Translations under genes and position numbers: made by a program
Shown: positions 43,166-53,364 of the stretch, piece by piece
Numbering within the stretch: position 1 is the stretch's first letter
Layout of the letters: each line of letters starts with the position of its first letter
The notes under the pieces: model-generated
What the model was told of the DNA's origin: nothing
Database searches by the model: none
The model's input: only the letters and a program-made list of their open reading frames with translations
NCBI RefSeq assembly: GCF_031877795.1
Contig: NC_133932.1
Span: 20,400,180 to 20,464,179, forward strand
Direction: 5' to 3'
Source: Strix aluco
Lineage: Eukaryota; Chordata; Aves; Strigiformes; Strigidae
Length of the DNA stretch: 64,000 nt

Positions 43166-46100
43166 CTGTAAAACAGGAGACGGGATGGAGGAGCTGTCGG
43201 AGACGTCCCACCGCAGAAGGATATACCCGAGCTCCCTGCAGGCGTGCCGGGCGCCAGCTGAAAACGTGCCACGTCAGGACCCTAGAGCGATGGCTCGGCA
43301 AAATGGTAGGCGTCCCCCATTTGTCAAACTAGGGACATGATTTACAGTAAGAGGCACAAGGACATGTTTCAGTGAGTTAGATTTCCCCTCCCTCCAGCCA
43401 CATGGGAGAAGGCAGCCCAGCACCTGCTGCTGTCGCGCTGTGCAGGATTCAAAGGCTCAGAGCGAGAACTGAGTCATCCTCCCAGATTCAGAGTACCTCT
43501 GCCCTGTGTGTGCCCCTGCGCACGGAGCGCACTGAATCTGCAGCCAGATTTGGTTATAACTTTCAAACTGAGCACAGCCCTAAGCCTGGTGCTGTTCCCC
43601 AGCCCCGCTTCTCATCTTTCATCAGATCACAGTTGCTTGAGATGACAAGTCTAGCTACCTCATACTGGATCCAAAAAATGTCACAACTACACAACCCAAA
43701 CACAATCTGTCAGGTTTTTTTTTTTTTTTTTGTTAAAGTGGACTTCAGAGACTTTCTGAATAGATTCGGCCCCACGGCAGGCATGTGCTGCTCTAGGGGT
43801 TTATAATAATGTGTACTGAAGCTTAAGTATAAACAGAGCTCGCCCTCTCCCACGTGAGGTTTACTGTAGTTTTAACAAAGCCCGGTGCTGGAAGCACAGC
43901 TCACCATTGCCCCATGTTCTCCTCCACGAAGAAGCCGGTGTCCCGCACGTAGGCTTTTGCTCGCGGCAGCACCTCCAGCAGCCCCTTCCCCCAGGCTGGG
44001 GGGGGCACGCCGTTCACTGCGAAAGCCGTGAAGAGGGCCGAAGCCAGGGACCCCAGGTAGCCGGTGGGATGGTGGTGGGTCATTCGGCCGCTCTCGATGC
44101 TGACTTGCACCAGCGTGTCCAGCTCAGCGGGGTGGCAGAACCGCAGCCCAATGCACATGGAGCGCATGGCAGCCCCACAGCCTCCTGCCCGGGGGCTGAA
44201 CGGGATCCTCCAGCCATCCGGCCGCCCTGGATCCAGCTTCAGCGCGTTTTCCTGACACATGGCACCTGGACAGGAGCAGCAGAGCCCAAGAAAGAAAAAG
44301 AAACAGAAACACGCATCAGTAGGAGACAGAGTCACGTAACTTGGGAACCGAGGGAAGACAGGCAAGATAGCGGGGAAGGAAGCATTACTCTGCGTAAGGG
44401 ATTCGAGCTTCTCTTTAAAAACATCACTTGTCTGCTCACATACATATCCTGCCTTAAATTGCTGGTGCATCCTGCATACTCCCAAGCAGACCTGATAATT
44501 CCTGTTTGTAGAAATAACTAAAAAGTCTAGAGGGGTAAGAAACACGCCACTGCTGATTTATTTACATTGTTTATATTTACGTTTCATGTTATTTATTTAA
44601 TAACTTATCTATAAAACATATATACTATATATATTAGGTATAATATGTACACATGTATCTAGATAGATAGATAGATAGAAACAGAAAGGAGGTTTGGAGG
44701 ATCCCTCACTCAAGACACAGCAAAGTACCTCTGCTTTTTCACTTGTTTAGCCTCTTTACAGGACCTTTTAAAGGCAGAGACCCCACAAGCTCACAGGCAT
44801 CTTTCCCATTGCCTCACTGATAGGAAATGTTTTCCAGATCTCCCTTGCTGCAGTTTAGGTTTGTCAGGAAGCGATGGATGTAGTATCTACCTCACTGCAA
44901 CGTAGTCTACATAACTGGCTTTACTGTACTCCTCTTCAATAAGCTGAAGAACAACTGTACTAGGCAAGACCAAAGGTTTGTCCAGCCCAGTAGCTCATCT
45001 CCAAACACAGCCACTAACTGATAACTATGTAAAGACTATAAAAAATGAGGCAAGGCCAATGTTTCCCCAAGAAGACCTGCCTGGCTTCCAGCAGACAGAG
45101 GAGCACAGCCTGCTCGAGTCAGAAGATGGACCTGAAGCAGTGTGTTCAGTAACCCCCAGCCGACCTAGCCACCATCAACTGGTCTCCTTAGCTTGAACCC
45201 ATGCATGCCTTCAGACTCCTTCAACATCCCATGGTAACCAGAGCCATGATTTGTTAGGTAAAGCATTTCTTTTTGTTTTAAACTGCCATTTGACAATTTC
45301 CTTAAACATCCCTCTTACATTACAAGAAGCAACGGCCTTTCATGCTCCACTCTACTCAAGTCTGTATATACTTTGTCCCTCTTCCTCAGTTTTCTCCTGC
45401 TCACTGTGCAATTTTGCCTCTCTTCTGGTGGGAAGCCACACCATAACTCCTCTTTGCCCACCTCCATTTCTTTCATAGTTCTGCTATTTACTTTTCAAAG
45501 AAATTACTCTGCTGCTTCTTCAGAACCTCACTTGTTAGTCCAGCACATTCATAGGATAAAGCCATCTGTACAAACACATCCAAATTTCAGAGCCTGGCCA
45601 GCTTCCCCAGCCAAGACCGTGAAACATGTTTGGAGAGTTAAGCCCAAATGCTTGTGTGCAAGGAAGAGGAAACAAGTTTAAAAAAAATAAGTTATCTTTG
45701 ATTCTCTTCTACCTTGTCTTTTTCTCCTAGTCTTCTGGCCAAATCAGAAATACTTCTTTTCCAGCAGAAAGGTAAATTGAGGGCAGGTTTCAAGCAGTTT
45801 GTTTAAGTTTAATGTTTTGGACAATGGCAAAAGTGGGCTCAAAAGACTAATCTTCTAACCACAGCGTGCCCAGTCCTCTCTCAGACACACAGCGTAACAG
45901 CAGCAGCTGACATGCTCACACACCCAAAATTAGGCCGTTGCTCCTATAGTTTGCTGCCTAACTGGGAGAGGTAGCTGATAAACTTGCAAGTGTTCTGCTA
46001 CTTTGAAAGTCAAGCTAAATAAAATAGAGTAGCAAGGAAGAAGCCTGGTTAAGAAACTTGACTGAACTCTACAATTCAGTAACCTTTTGTGCAATTCAGT

Positions 46101-49100
46101 CACCATGATCACTGCACTAAGTACTTTGCAGAGCTCTTCATCACCTCTGCACTTTCATGTATATGCTCGGCAGTAGGATTTGGTATATGGCTATTTTACC
46201 TGCACACGGCATTTACAGCACCCTCGCAACTGAAATAACTCCGTATCCAGCTTTAAGACTGGCTTCTGGACATGTGCTAAAAATACATAATGGCTGGCTG
46301 CTGTCAGGAATAAGGTCATGTGCTGGTCTGTGTCTTTAGCGTCTTTCTTTTCCAGCAGTGTTGTTACATTATAGGCTTATTAGATCAACGCAGGATACAG
46401 CCCTCTGTCGTGTGAACGGGTGGATCAGCACCCCGAGAATGGTTGTCTCAACTGAAAATGCAGCTTGATCCTCTGGCTGTTGGGCTATTTGCCCCCAAGC
46501 CTGTCAACTGAAATCAACTTTGAGAATGGAAACAGCCTATGCAAGTCTCCCCCCATCAGAAAAAACAGGTTGCCAATCGGCACGGCCCACAGCGCCAGGC
46601 CACTCTGAATTCAGCTCTCCTGAATTCCTCACAGCATGACCCAGGCACCAACCAGACCTGATACTTCACCGGCCTTGTCCATGCCTGCTGTGCTGGCACA
46701 CCAGCCCCTCGCGTGATGCCACTGTCACACCCTTCCCAGTAGATGAGACCTGCTGGTTTTGTGGTGCCACATGGCCAGCCAACCCCTGGATCAGTCCAGA
46801 TCTTCCTTACATATCCTTCTTCATGGTGATTTACAGTGAAAACTGCAGGGCCGTGTTTCTCTGCTGGAAGAAGAAACATTCTAGGCAGAATGTTTGGTGT
46901 GGGTAGCACCGGGCTCTGCCGAGACTCATCACCACCACCCTCTAACTGCACTGCCTGGGAGTTTGTTTCTGTGACGTCTCAAAGCGAGAATGTGTTCAGG
47001 CCTCTAAATCTGCCTTTCATGTAGTTTATTAATTCAGTGCTGGCTGCTATGTATCAAAATCGTTAAGAGGGATATCAGTAGAATTTCCAACTTTATGATG
47101 ATTACAGAAAATTGCGGCATTTTTTCAAAAATCTAACTATACTAAGCATTGCACTTATGACCTATAACAGGACATTAAAAAGAACCTGTCAAACAAAGCC
47201 ACGTTTTTAAAAGCTGTGCTGACTATTCATATATTCCTGGTAAAACAGACCTTCTGCCAGGAAGACAAGAGGACGGGGAAAGAGCAAAGGGACTAGGGTA
47301 GCTTAAAATCAAAATCTGCATAACAAAAGCAAAACGACTCTGCAATCCTGCTGGAACTGCAAGAAAGACATTTCTTCAGGACATGTTTGGGCAGGTTGAG
47401 ACCAGGCAACTCAGTCCTTGCTAAAAAGTGAAATTGTTCTCACATTAAGTGTAGTCAAAAGAAAATGAGGAAGATGACAAGGCTTAACCTGTAAAGACAG
47501 ACTGGTTATTTTACAATACAATTTGCTTGCAGCTTTAAGCCTGTGCATATTACTTTAGGAGGTGACTACTGATAACCTGCAAATGGAAAAAAATTGTGTA
47601 AAACAAACCAGTATACAACAGCTAAGACTCTTGTGAATTATGAAGTATTACAAGTATTATCCTCATGCTTTTAAACAGTTAAAATACTAAAATATTTGAA
47701 AGCAGATTTAGGAAGACTAAGCTGAAATCACGTTGTCAGGTCTTTTTTTAAAAACAGGTTTAAAAAAAAAACTGCTGTAGGAGTTTCTGAATCAGGAAAT
47801 TCTGTTTTGGAAATCCACCAAATCCTGGTTAGGAATCCTTTGTACTAACAATAATAATCTAAAAGTAACCTGAGGAGGGTACTGGTCGAAGGAAAGAAGA
47901 AATACAAGCAAAAAGCAGTGTGTAAAAGAAAGACAACCTGAAGAAGTTTCAAGTACAACTGGAAGCTATTTCTGGAATAGGCTTCCATTCCACTTATTTA
48001 GTCTCTTCAGGAGTACAGACATGCTGTTTGGGATCAATTAATACACATAAAAAAGGTGATTTAAAACAACCACATAGTGGTAAATAATTCCACAGGGAGA
48101 GGACTTGGACCGAAAGAGTTTTGAAGCAGAAGGTTCCCTGGAGAGCTGTGGAGGCTGATGTAGTTGCACCACGAAGAAAGAAGTATGTCCATGCTTGTGT
48201 CGCTTAATTCATTGGCTTGGTTATCTGCAAAGAACAATGAATTTGGGGCTGCAACACATCACAATTAGCAATAATGGATGTAGGGATTAACTTGCCATTA
48301 AATTAAGACAGTGAGTTCTCTACTAGAGCTGCATACTTAAGGGACCCTGCCGTGGCCGTCTGATGATTCATAACCGTGTGGGAATCCCTTTGTTACTGTC
48401 AGTTTTGGTTTTCAGGTCTGGACTCCCTTGTGTGGGCAAGCAATGTGACTTTCCCCCACTGTTCTGGGGGAATCTCTTCTCTGTTGGGTGAAAGTTGTAG
48501 CAGCAACTTTCCATTCTCAGCCTTAAGGGCTGCAATTCCCCCGTGAGTACTTACTTTGGCCCGAACAGCATCACCTTGGGTTATGTTCTCAGTTAAAATC
48601 CATCTACTCTGAACTGCCGAAAGAAGTTATTGATGTGCAGCTTCTATCATCAGAATTTATCAATATGGCACAGAGACTGCAGACAGCTTTTCAGGATATG
48701 GATTAGGTATTCCCTTTGGTAGTATGTCAGTGGGCATTAAACTGTTAAGTGTTAGGATTTAAGCTCTCAGAGCCGAGCACCTTTCCTGTGGCCGCGGCAG
48801 GAGCACTCCAGAACACTGTTTCAACAACATTCCCAACAGACTTCCATTTTTTTCCACATTACTTTCCCCACTTTCCTTAAAATTTTACGAGGCTAAGTGT
48901 CCATGGACCCACTAAAGAAGATGCATTTCTTTGTTTAGCTAGATAACCTGACCTTTCCTTGTCACTCTGATTACTGTCCATAGCAAACTTACTTTAAAAT
49001 TCTTCACTTCCAAATCGGAACTGCTTTTGGGCATACTGCAGCTTAGTTACTCACAGAAGGATTGCAGCAGGTGGGCTATTATCCTTAGCTATTAATTACT

Positions 49101-51976
49101 AACATTTAAATTTTAGGTTCTTCTCCTTTTCATCTCAGGTTTTAGTCACCAAGCTTAGATAGCAGAGGCAAAAATATCTTCCAGGTGCTGTCTCACTGCC
49201 AGCTGTGGCAGGCCCCACCAGCTGGGGGAACTACAAGATGCTCCTTTGCTGAAACAGCAGCAAGTCTCTTGGAAGTTTAACCTGCTGAGTCCTGCTATCC
49301 TGGCAAGCATCATTACCCCTTCCTAAATATTTAATTAATTAGGCTACTCCAACAACTCAGACTACCTGTGTTAAAGAATACTGATATTTTAATTCTTTAC
49401 ACAAGGGTAGGAGGTCACTGTGGAAAGGTAAGCAGAGTAATTCCTGCTCAAGTTTTCAACCTGGTTTACTTTGGAAATGCACAGCTCTGTCACACTATGC
49501 TCAGTGGCTGTAAGAGAGCATCATCACCATCATCACAGAATGGTTTGGGTTGGAAGGGACCTTAAAGACCACCTAGTTCCAACCCCCCTGCCACGGGCAG
49601 AGACACCTTCCACCAGACCAGGTTGCTCAAAGCCCCGTCCAACCTGGCCTTGAACACTGCCAGGGAGGGGGCAGCCACAGCTTCTCTGGGCAACCTGTGC
49701 CAGTGTCTCACCACCCTCACAGGAAAGAATTTCTTCCTTATCTCTAATCTAAATCTGCCCTCTTTCAGTTTAAAACCATTACCCCTCATCCTATCCCTAC
49801 ACTCCCCAATCAAGAGTCCCTCCCCACCTTTCCTGTAGCCCCCTTTAGGTACTGGAAGGCCACTATAAGGTCTCCCTGGAGCCTTCTCTTCTCCAGGCTG
49901 AACAACCCCAACTCGCTCAGCCTGTCCTCACAGGGGAGGTGCTCCAGCCCCCTGATCATCTTTGTGGCCTCCTCTGGACTCACACAAGCAGCTCCATGTC
50001 CTTCTGATGTTGGGGGCCCCAGAGCTGGACACAGCACTGCAAGTGGGGTCTCATGAGAGTGAAGTAGAGGGGGAGAATCCCCTCCCTCACCCTGCTGGCC
50101 ACACTGCTCTTGATACAGCCCAGGATGTGGTTGGCTTTCTGGGCTGTGAGCACACATTGCTGGCTCATAGTCAGTTTTCCATCCACTAATACCCCCAAGT
50201 CCTTCTCCTCAGGGCTGCTCTCAATCCACTCATCACCCAGCCTGTATTTGTGCTTGGGATTGCCTCAACCCATGTGCAGGACCTTGCACTTGGCCTTGTT
50301 GAACTTCATGAGGTTTGCACGGTCCCACCTCTCCAGCCTGTCCAGGTCCCTCTGGATGACATCCCTTCCCTCCAGCCTGTCGGCCGCACCACACAGCTTG
50401 GTGTCACTGGCAAACTTGCTGAGGATGCACTCAGTCCCACTGTCCGTGTCACCAACAAAGATGTTAAACAGCGCCGGACCCAACACCGACCCCTGAGGAA
50501 CGACACTCGTCACTGCTCTCCACTCAGACATCGAGACATTGAGTGCGACCATCCGGCCAATCCCTTATCCACCGAGCGGTCCATCCATCAAATCCATGTC
50601 TCCAATTTAGAGACAAGGATGTCATGCAGGACGGTATCAAATGCTTTCGCCTTTCCCACGTTTAATGTCAAGCCAGAACATTCTTGATATATTCTGGCAA
50701 CTCCTAATAGGCATGTCTAGGCAATTTCTTCTCAATGTATAAACTTTGCATAGGATTGCTGAATTTGAGTGTTTCCTGGATGCTTCACTTCACGCTGCCT
50801 GCACTAGTCAAATTAGAGGCCCGGCCTCATTAGCTCCAATTTAAGTTTAATTCAGGCACCCAGAAGAGGCTGGGCCATGAGCACAGAGACAGACAGGGTC
50901 CTCAGGGAAGAGCTGGGTCAGCAGGCCTGGGTGAACTAGGAACTACAGGAATATGTTGTATATGGCTTGGCTACCACAGCCTGTCAAGGCCCCTTCCTGA
51001 ATACTGCCACACACTGCCAGACCCCGTTGCCTGTGACCCAGACTCAGCACCATCGTGTCTATGCAGAGAAAAATGAGATGATGGAGGTACAGGGTTCAGA
51101 AAAGATGATTGCCTGACTGTCCTGTTGCAGAAAGTAAACATGCAGAACTCTGGGTTTAATAAACTTAATTATTCCAGGCAAGGAACTTTGTGCCTTTAAA
51201 TATATTTTATGTGTAATTTATTGCTGTTATTATGAGGAGTTCTGTATTAATTCTGTTTAAATGTGCTGCTTTAACACAGCATCTCAGGGTGTGCATTACA
51301 CATGGCTGCATTTCTGGTTTTCATCCATTGAGCATAGGAAAGACACATCCCCAGCGCAAAAGCCAGCATCTTTCCCCTGAATTCAAGGCCAGGCCTCAAA
51401 CATGCCTCTAAAAATGCTTTGTAAACATGGGCAAAACAGTATCTTTTTCATCTAGTTCAGAGAAGCCCAAACCACTCCAGCTTCCGTTATTCTGTTCCCT
51501 TTAGTTCATCCTGAAACAAGTACTGTGTGTGGAAAACGCTTGCATTTACATGAAATACAGTTAATGCTATAAACATCCAAAAGCAGAGCCTGAGTCAGCC
51601 TGAGCTCCAAGCTGCAAGAAATGGGAGTGATGTTAGTGAGAGGACAGCCCTGCCCAGACAGTGTTACGGAGGGGTTACCTGGAGCTCTGCCCTTCATGTC
51701 ATTCATGCACTCCTTGTAGTTCTTTGCAATCAGGGAATACAGATGTGCTAAACTTGGGTTTTTCCCAGCAGCTACCAGGGCTTCAGCTGTTGCCAAGTGC
51801 ATCACCGTATCATCACTGACTTTCCAACCTTGGATGCTGAAGTTGCCGAGTCCCCCCATCTCCTCCAGCTCCTTGTGAATGGCTGGGCCGCTCTGCAGGA
51901 ACTCCCATCGCCCGTTGTAATAGCCCAGCGTGTCACCAACCGCGCTCAGCACCATCGACGCCACATAGTTCTCCAT
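42751..51976 (-). CDS. ADPRH: ADPRH, ADP-ribosylarginine hydrolase (ARH1), complete in 3 coding exons
   Basis: The gene is complement(join(42751..43165, 43905..44265, 51679..51976)), 1,074 nt including the stop, giving 357 residues; the human enzyme is also 357 residues. ARH1 cleaves the ADP-ribose-arginine bond on mono-ADP-ribosylated proteins and uses Mg2+. The metal and substrate residues are present: Ser54-Asp55-Asp56-Thr57 ([16 protein letters not shown]) and Asp302-Ser303-Asp304-Ser305 ([11 protein letters not shown]). Other family blocks include [13 protein letters not shown] and [16 protein letters not shown]. This argues for an active enzyme, unlike ADPRHL1-type pseudoenzymes. The start at 51976 matches the human start ([12 protein letters not shown]) and has G at -3 and +4. 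A possible in-frame upstream start is listed separately. The gene faces IGSF3 tail to tail. Confidence 0.96.
43166..43904 (-). other. ADPRH intron 3
   Basis: Intron of 739 bp between coding exons 2 and 3. It holds a run of about 18 T on the + strand near 43,714-43,731, which is A on the gene strand. Nothing else was recognised. Confidence 0.85.
43905..44265 (-). CDS. ADPRH: ADPRH coding exon 2 (residues 100-220)
   Basis: The exon is 361 nt long; the acceptor is ctcctgtccag (AG at + strand 44266-44267) and the donor is gtgagc (+ strand 43899-43904). It encodes [20 protein letters not shown], the HHHPTGYLG block and FVEENMGQ, and ends within a Trp codon (TG|G). The Gly-Arg-Met-Thr-His-His-His segment lines the active-site cleft in known ARH structures. 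The overlapping long + strand frame is a shadow. Confidence 0.95.
44657..44680. repeat. (GATA)n microsatellite in an AT-rich patch
   Basis: About five GATA units follow an AT-rich, partly alternating tract (tatatactatatatatta) at about 44,615-44,650. Confidence 0.85.
44955..45330 (-). mobile_element. Diverged older CR1 3'-end remnant
   Basis: Read on the + strand it follows the reverse complement of an older CR1 3' end known from turtles and birds: aagaccaaaggtttgtccagcccagta, then a diverged middle with ctggcttccagcagacagagg, then aaagcatttctttttgtttta. Similarity may continue to about 45,420. It is recognised from memory and is well diverged. Confidence 0.55.
48451..48532. repeat. Cluster of three short inverted repeats
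   Basis: Three stem-loops stand in 82 bp. TTCCCCCA/TGGGGGAA is at 48451-48458 and 48465-48472; GAAAGTTG/CAACTTTC is at 48490-48497 and 48504-48511. The first two have perfect 8-bp stems and 6-base loops. CAGCC/GGCTG is at 48518-48522 and 48528-48532. No known family was recognised. Confidence 0.6.
49518..50690 (-). mobile_element. CR1 LINE, 5'-truncated, with RT C-terminal fragments
   Basis: The 3' end faces left: agaatggtttgggttggaag at 49,537 is the reverse complement of the typical avian CR1 tail, and a degenerate catcatcaccatcatc stretch replaces the octamers. To the right, broken minus-strand frames encode RT pieces. [19 protein letters not shown] and [16 protein letters not shown] (with a changed YADD-like site) are followed by the C-terminal [16 protein letters not shown] block and the end domain. 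It is truncated near 50,690 and not functional. Confidence 0.9.
51679..51976 (-). CDS. ADPRH: ADPRH coding exon 1 (residues 1-99)
   Basis: The exon encodes the N-terminal part of the all-helical ADP-ribosylglycohydrolase fold, including the first catalytic motif SDDT at residues 54-57. It ends in KGRAP plus one base; the donor on the minus strand is gtaacc (+ strand 51673-51678). The exon continues 5' of the ATG for 49 nt, up to an acceptor made of a long T run and ATAG (AG at + strand 52026-52027). That 49-nt stretch is open in the same frame as the coding sequence. Confidence 0.95.
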
Positions 51977-52025
51977 CGCCTTAGGACACAAATTTTGCCC
52001 CAGGACTGCTTCAATGCAGAAAACA
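51977..52025 (-). other. ADPRH: ADPRH 5' UTR part of the first ATG-containing exon
   Basis: Forty-nine bases lie between the T-rich acceptor and the conserved ATG. They are treated as 5' UTR in the standard model. They are open in frame (17 codons including one split codon) if the upstream ATG is used. Confidence 0.55.
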
Positions 52026-52710
52026 CTATAAAAAAAAAAAAAAAGGGAGACTGAAAATAAAATCTTTCCCAGTTCAGTACGAGCCTCTACTGCTATGCTG
52101 CAGCAGGCTGGATACCTGGCCTAGCACCTGCGTCTCCCTCAGAAGATGTATTTCTTCAAAGCACATGCCTCCCCACGGACCTCTGGCCGCATGCACCCGC
52201 CAGCGGGTAAGTGTGCCGGCCATGTCCTCCGCAGCCCAGGATGACGCTGCAGGCTGTAGCCGAGTCAAAGACTGAAGAGCGAGGGCAGGACTGCAGGGAT
52301 GTGTGCAGGTTATTGGGACCGCACCCACGTTCCACACCTTTCTGCATGCAGCCCACAGCACGGGCAAGGAGGTTAGATCAGCTCCCAGCAGCTGATGGCG
52401 TGAGGCAGAGCTTGGCCATTTTAGCAGGGCCTGGTAGAGGTGGTAAAACAGACGGGCCCTGGGCAAGGCTTGGCCTTGCTCCACGACCGCGGGTGCTCGC
52501 ACAGGCAGAGCTGGCAACGCCAGCGGGTACCTTCAGCCATGCCCCCCCCCGACAGCCCACGCTCCTCCTCGGGGTTTGCGGCCCCTGACGGCGAGGCCCT
52601 TTCGCTTGGGAGAAGCGGAGGCGGGGAAGGACGGCGGGGCCGGCCGAGGCCGAGCCGGGGTCCGCGCCGCCGGGTGAGGCGACTTCCTCCCGGCCCCAGC
52701 GGGTACTTAC
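52026..52710 (-). other. ADPRH: ADPRH intron 1
   Basis: The intron lies between the inferred first exon in the CpG island and the first conserved coding exon. The right half belongs to the CpG island. The left end carries a 17-base A run (T on the gene strand) that forms the polypyrimidine tract. No separate gene is seen. Confidence 0.5.
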
Positions 52711-53010
52711 GCAGCCAGCCCTGCCAGCAGGGGCGGCCAGCGCCGGGCCCGCCTCGGGAGCGGCAGGCGGCTCCCCGGGGCCATTCGGCGCGGCGCCGCG
52801 GCCGCGGGCCTGCCCAGCCGCTGCCTGCCTGAGGCGCCTCCGCCGTGACCGGGGCGGCGCGACCGGCCCGGCGGCGGGCCAGGCCCCTCCTCGCCAGCCG
52901 GCGCCGGCGGAGCCCCTCCCGCCGCCGGGCCCGGGAGTGCCGCTCCCAGAGCAGCCCGGCCTGGCGCTCGGCGGGGCCCAGCTCTCCCCCGGCCGCGGGC
53001 GGAGGGTTTG
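52430..53010. promoter_or_regulatory. CpG island, ADPRH promoter
   Basis: The sequence is very rich in G+C and CpG, with a core at 52,530-53,000 that contains gcggccgcggg-type runs. This contrasts sharply with the AT-rich flanks. It covers the expected 5' end of ADPRH on the minus strand. A strong splice donor on that strand (GTAAGT, + strand 52705-52710) lies inside it, as expected for a noncoding or short coding first exon. Divergent transcription to the right is possible but unproven. Confidence 0.8.
52711..52784 (-). CDS. ADPRH: Possible alternative ADPRH first exon encoding an in-frame N-terminal extension
   Basis: An ATG at 52784 on the minus strand opens a 74-nt frame that ends at a consensus donor (GTAAGT). 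Spliced to the acceptor at 52026-52027 it continues for 49 nt without a stop into the ADPRH start codon, adding 41 residues in total (74+49=123 nt). The extension has no acidic residue before about position 30. It has a basic patch RRARRW and then a hydrophobic run PPLLAGLAAVFC, the shape of a signal peptide or mitochondrial presequence. The ATG context is mediocre (C at -3, G at +4), so this exon may simply be 5' UTR. The splice phase is seen; use of this start is inference. Confidence 0.35.
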
Positions 53011-53334
53011 GGAGCTCGGGAGGGAGATGGGGGTTTTCTTCCATTTCGGGGTTGACTCTCTTGGTGATCTCAGAGGCACGACGCTCAACTCGGAAGGGAA
53101 GCTGCCTCATGGAAATGAAGTCACCGCATGGCAATGGAACTATTTAATAATAATAAATAAATCATTCAATAAGCTGAAAACGAAACGCGCTTTCAGCATT
53201 TCCCCTGCTTTTCCTATTGAAACTGTTCCCTGCTTGCACGAGCAGCCCCCCTCCTCCTGGCTGAGCCCCAGCCAGGGCAGCCGCCTGCTGTGGGGAGCAG
53301 GCCCTGGCTGCAGGCCCCGCTCAGCATCTGCACC

Positions 53335-53364
53335 GGGGAGGGGGGGGGAGACTTGGGGGGGGCT
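53335..53364 (+). repeat. G-rich tract with quadruplex potential
   Basis: Runs of G4, G9 and G8 follow each other within 30 bases, with short spacers (A, AGACTT), about 350 bp right of the CpG island core. Confidence 0.85.

Larger units (their letters stand above)
44266..51678 (-). other. ADPRH intron 2 (7.4 kb)
   Basis: Long AT-rich intron between coding exons 1 and 2. It holds a GATA microsatellite, an old CR1 remnant near 45 kb, a cluster of three hairpins near 48.5 kb and a younger CR1 at 49.5-50.7 kb, each listed separately. The stretch 45,400-48,400 has no feature I recognise. No exon is supported. Confidence 0.85.

Noticed and set aside
43907..44521. Plus-strand frame of 204 codons
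   Set aside because: It is antisense to ADPRH exon 2 and has no family resemblance.
48350..48420. TGATGA word considered as a C/D snoRNA C box
   Set aside because: No matching D box with a terminal stem was found at the usual distance.
52378..53134. Two long minus-strand open frames (236 and 237 codons) through the CpG island
   Set aside because: They are very GC-rich, low-complexity in composition, match no family I know, and cross the inferred ADPRH splice donor. Long frames are expected by chance in such sequence.
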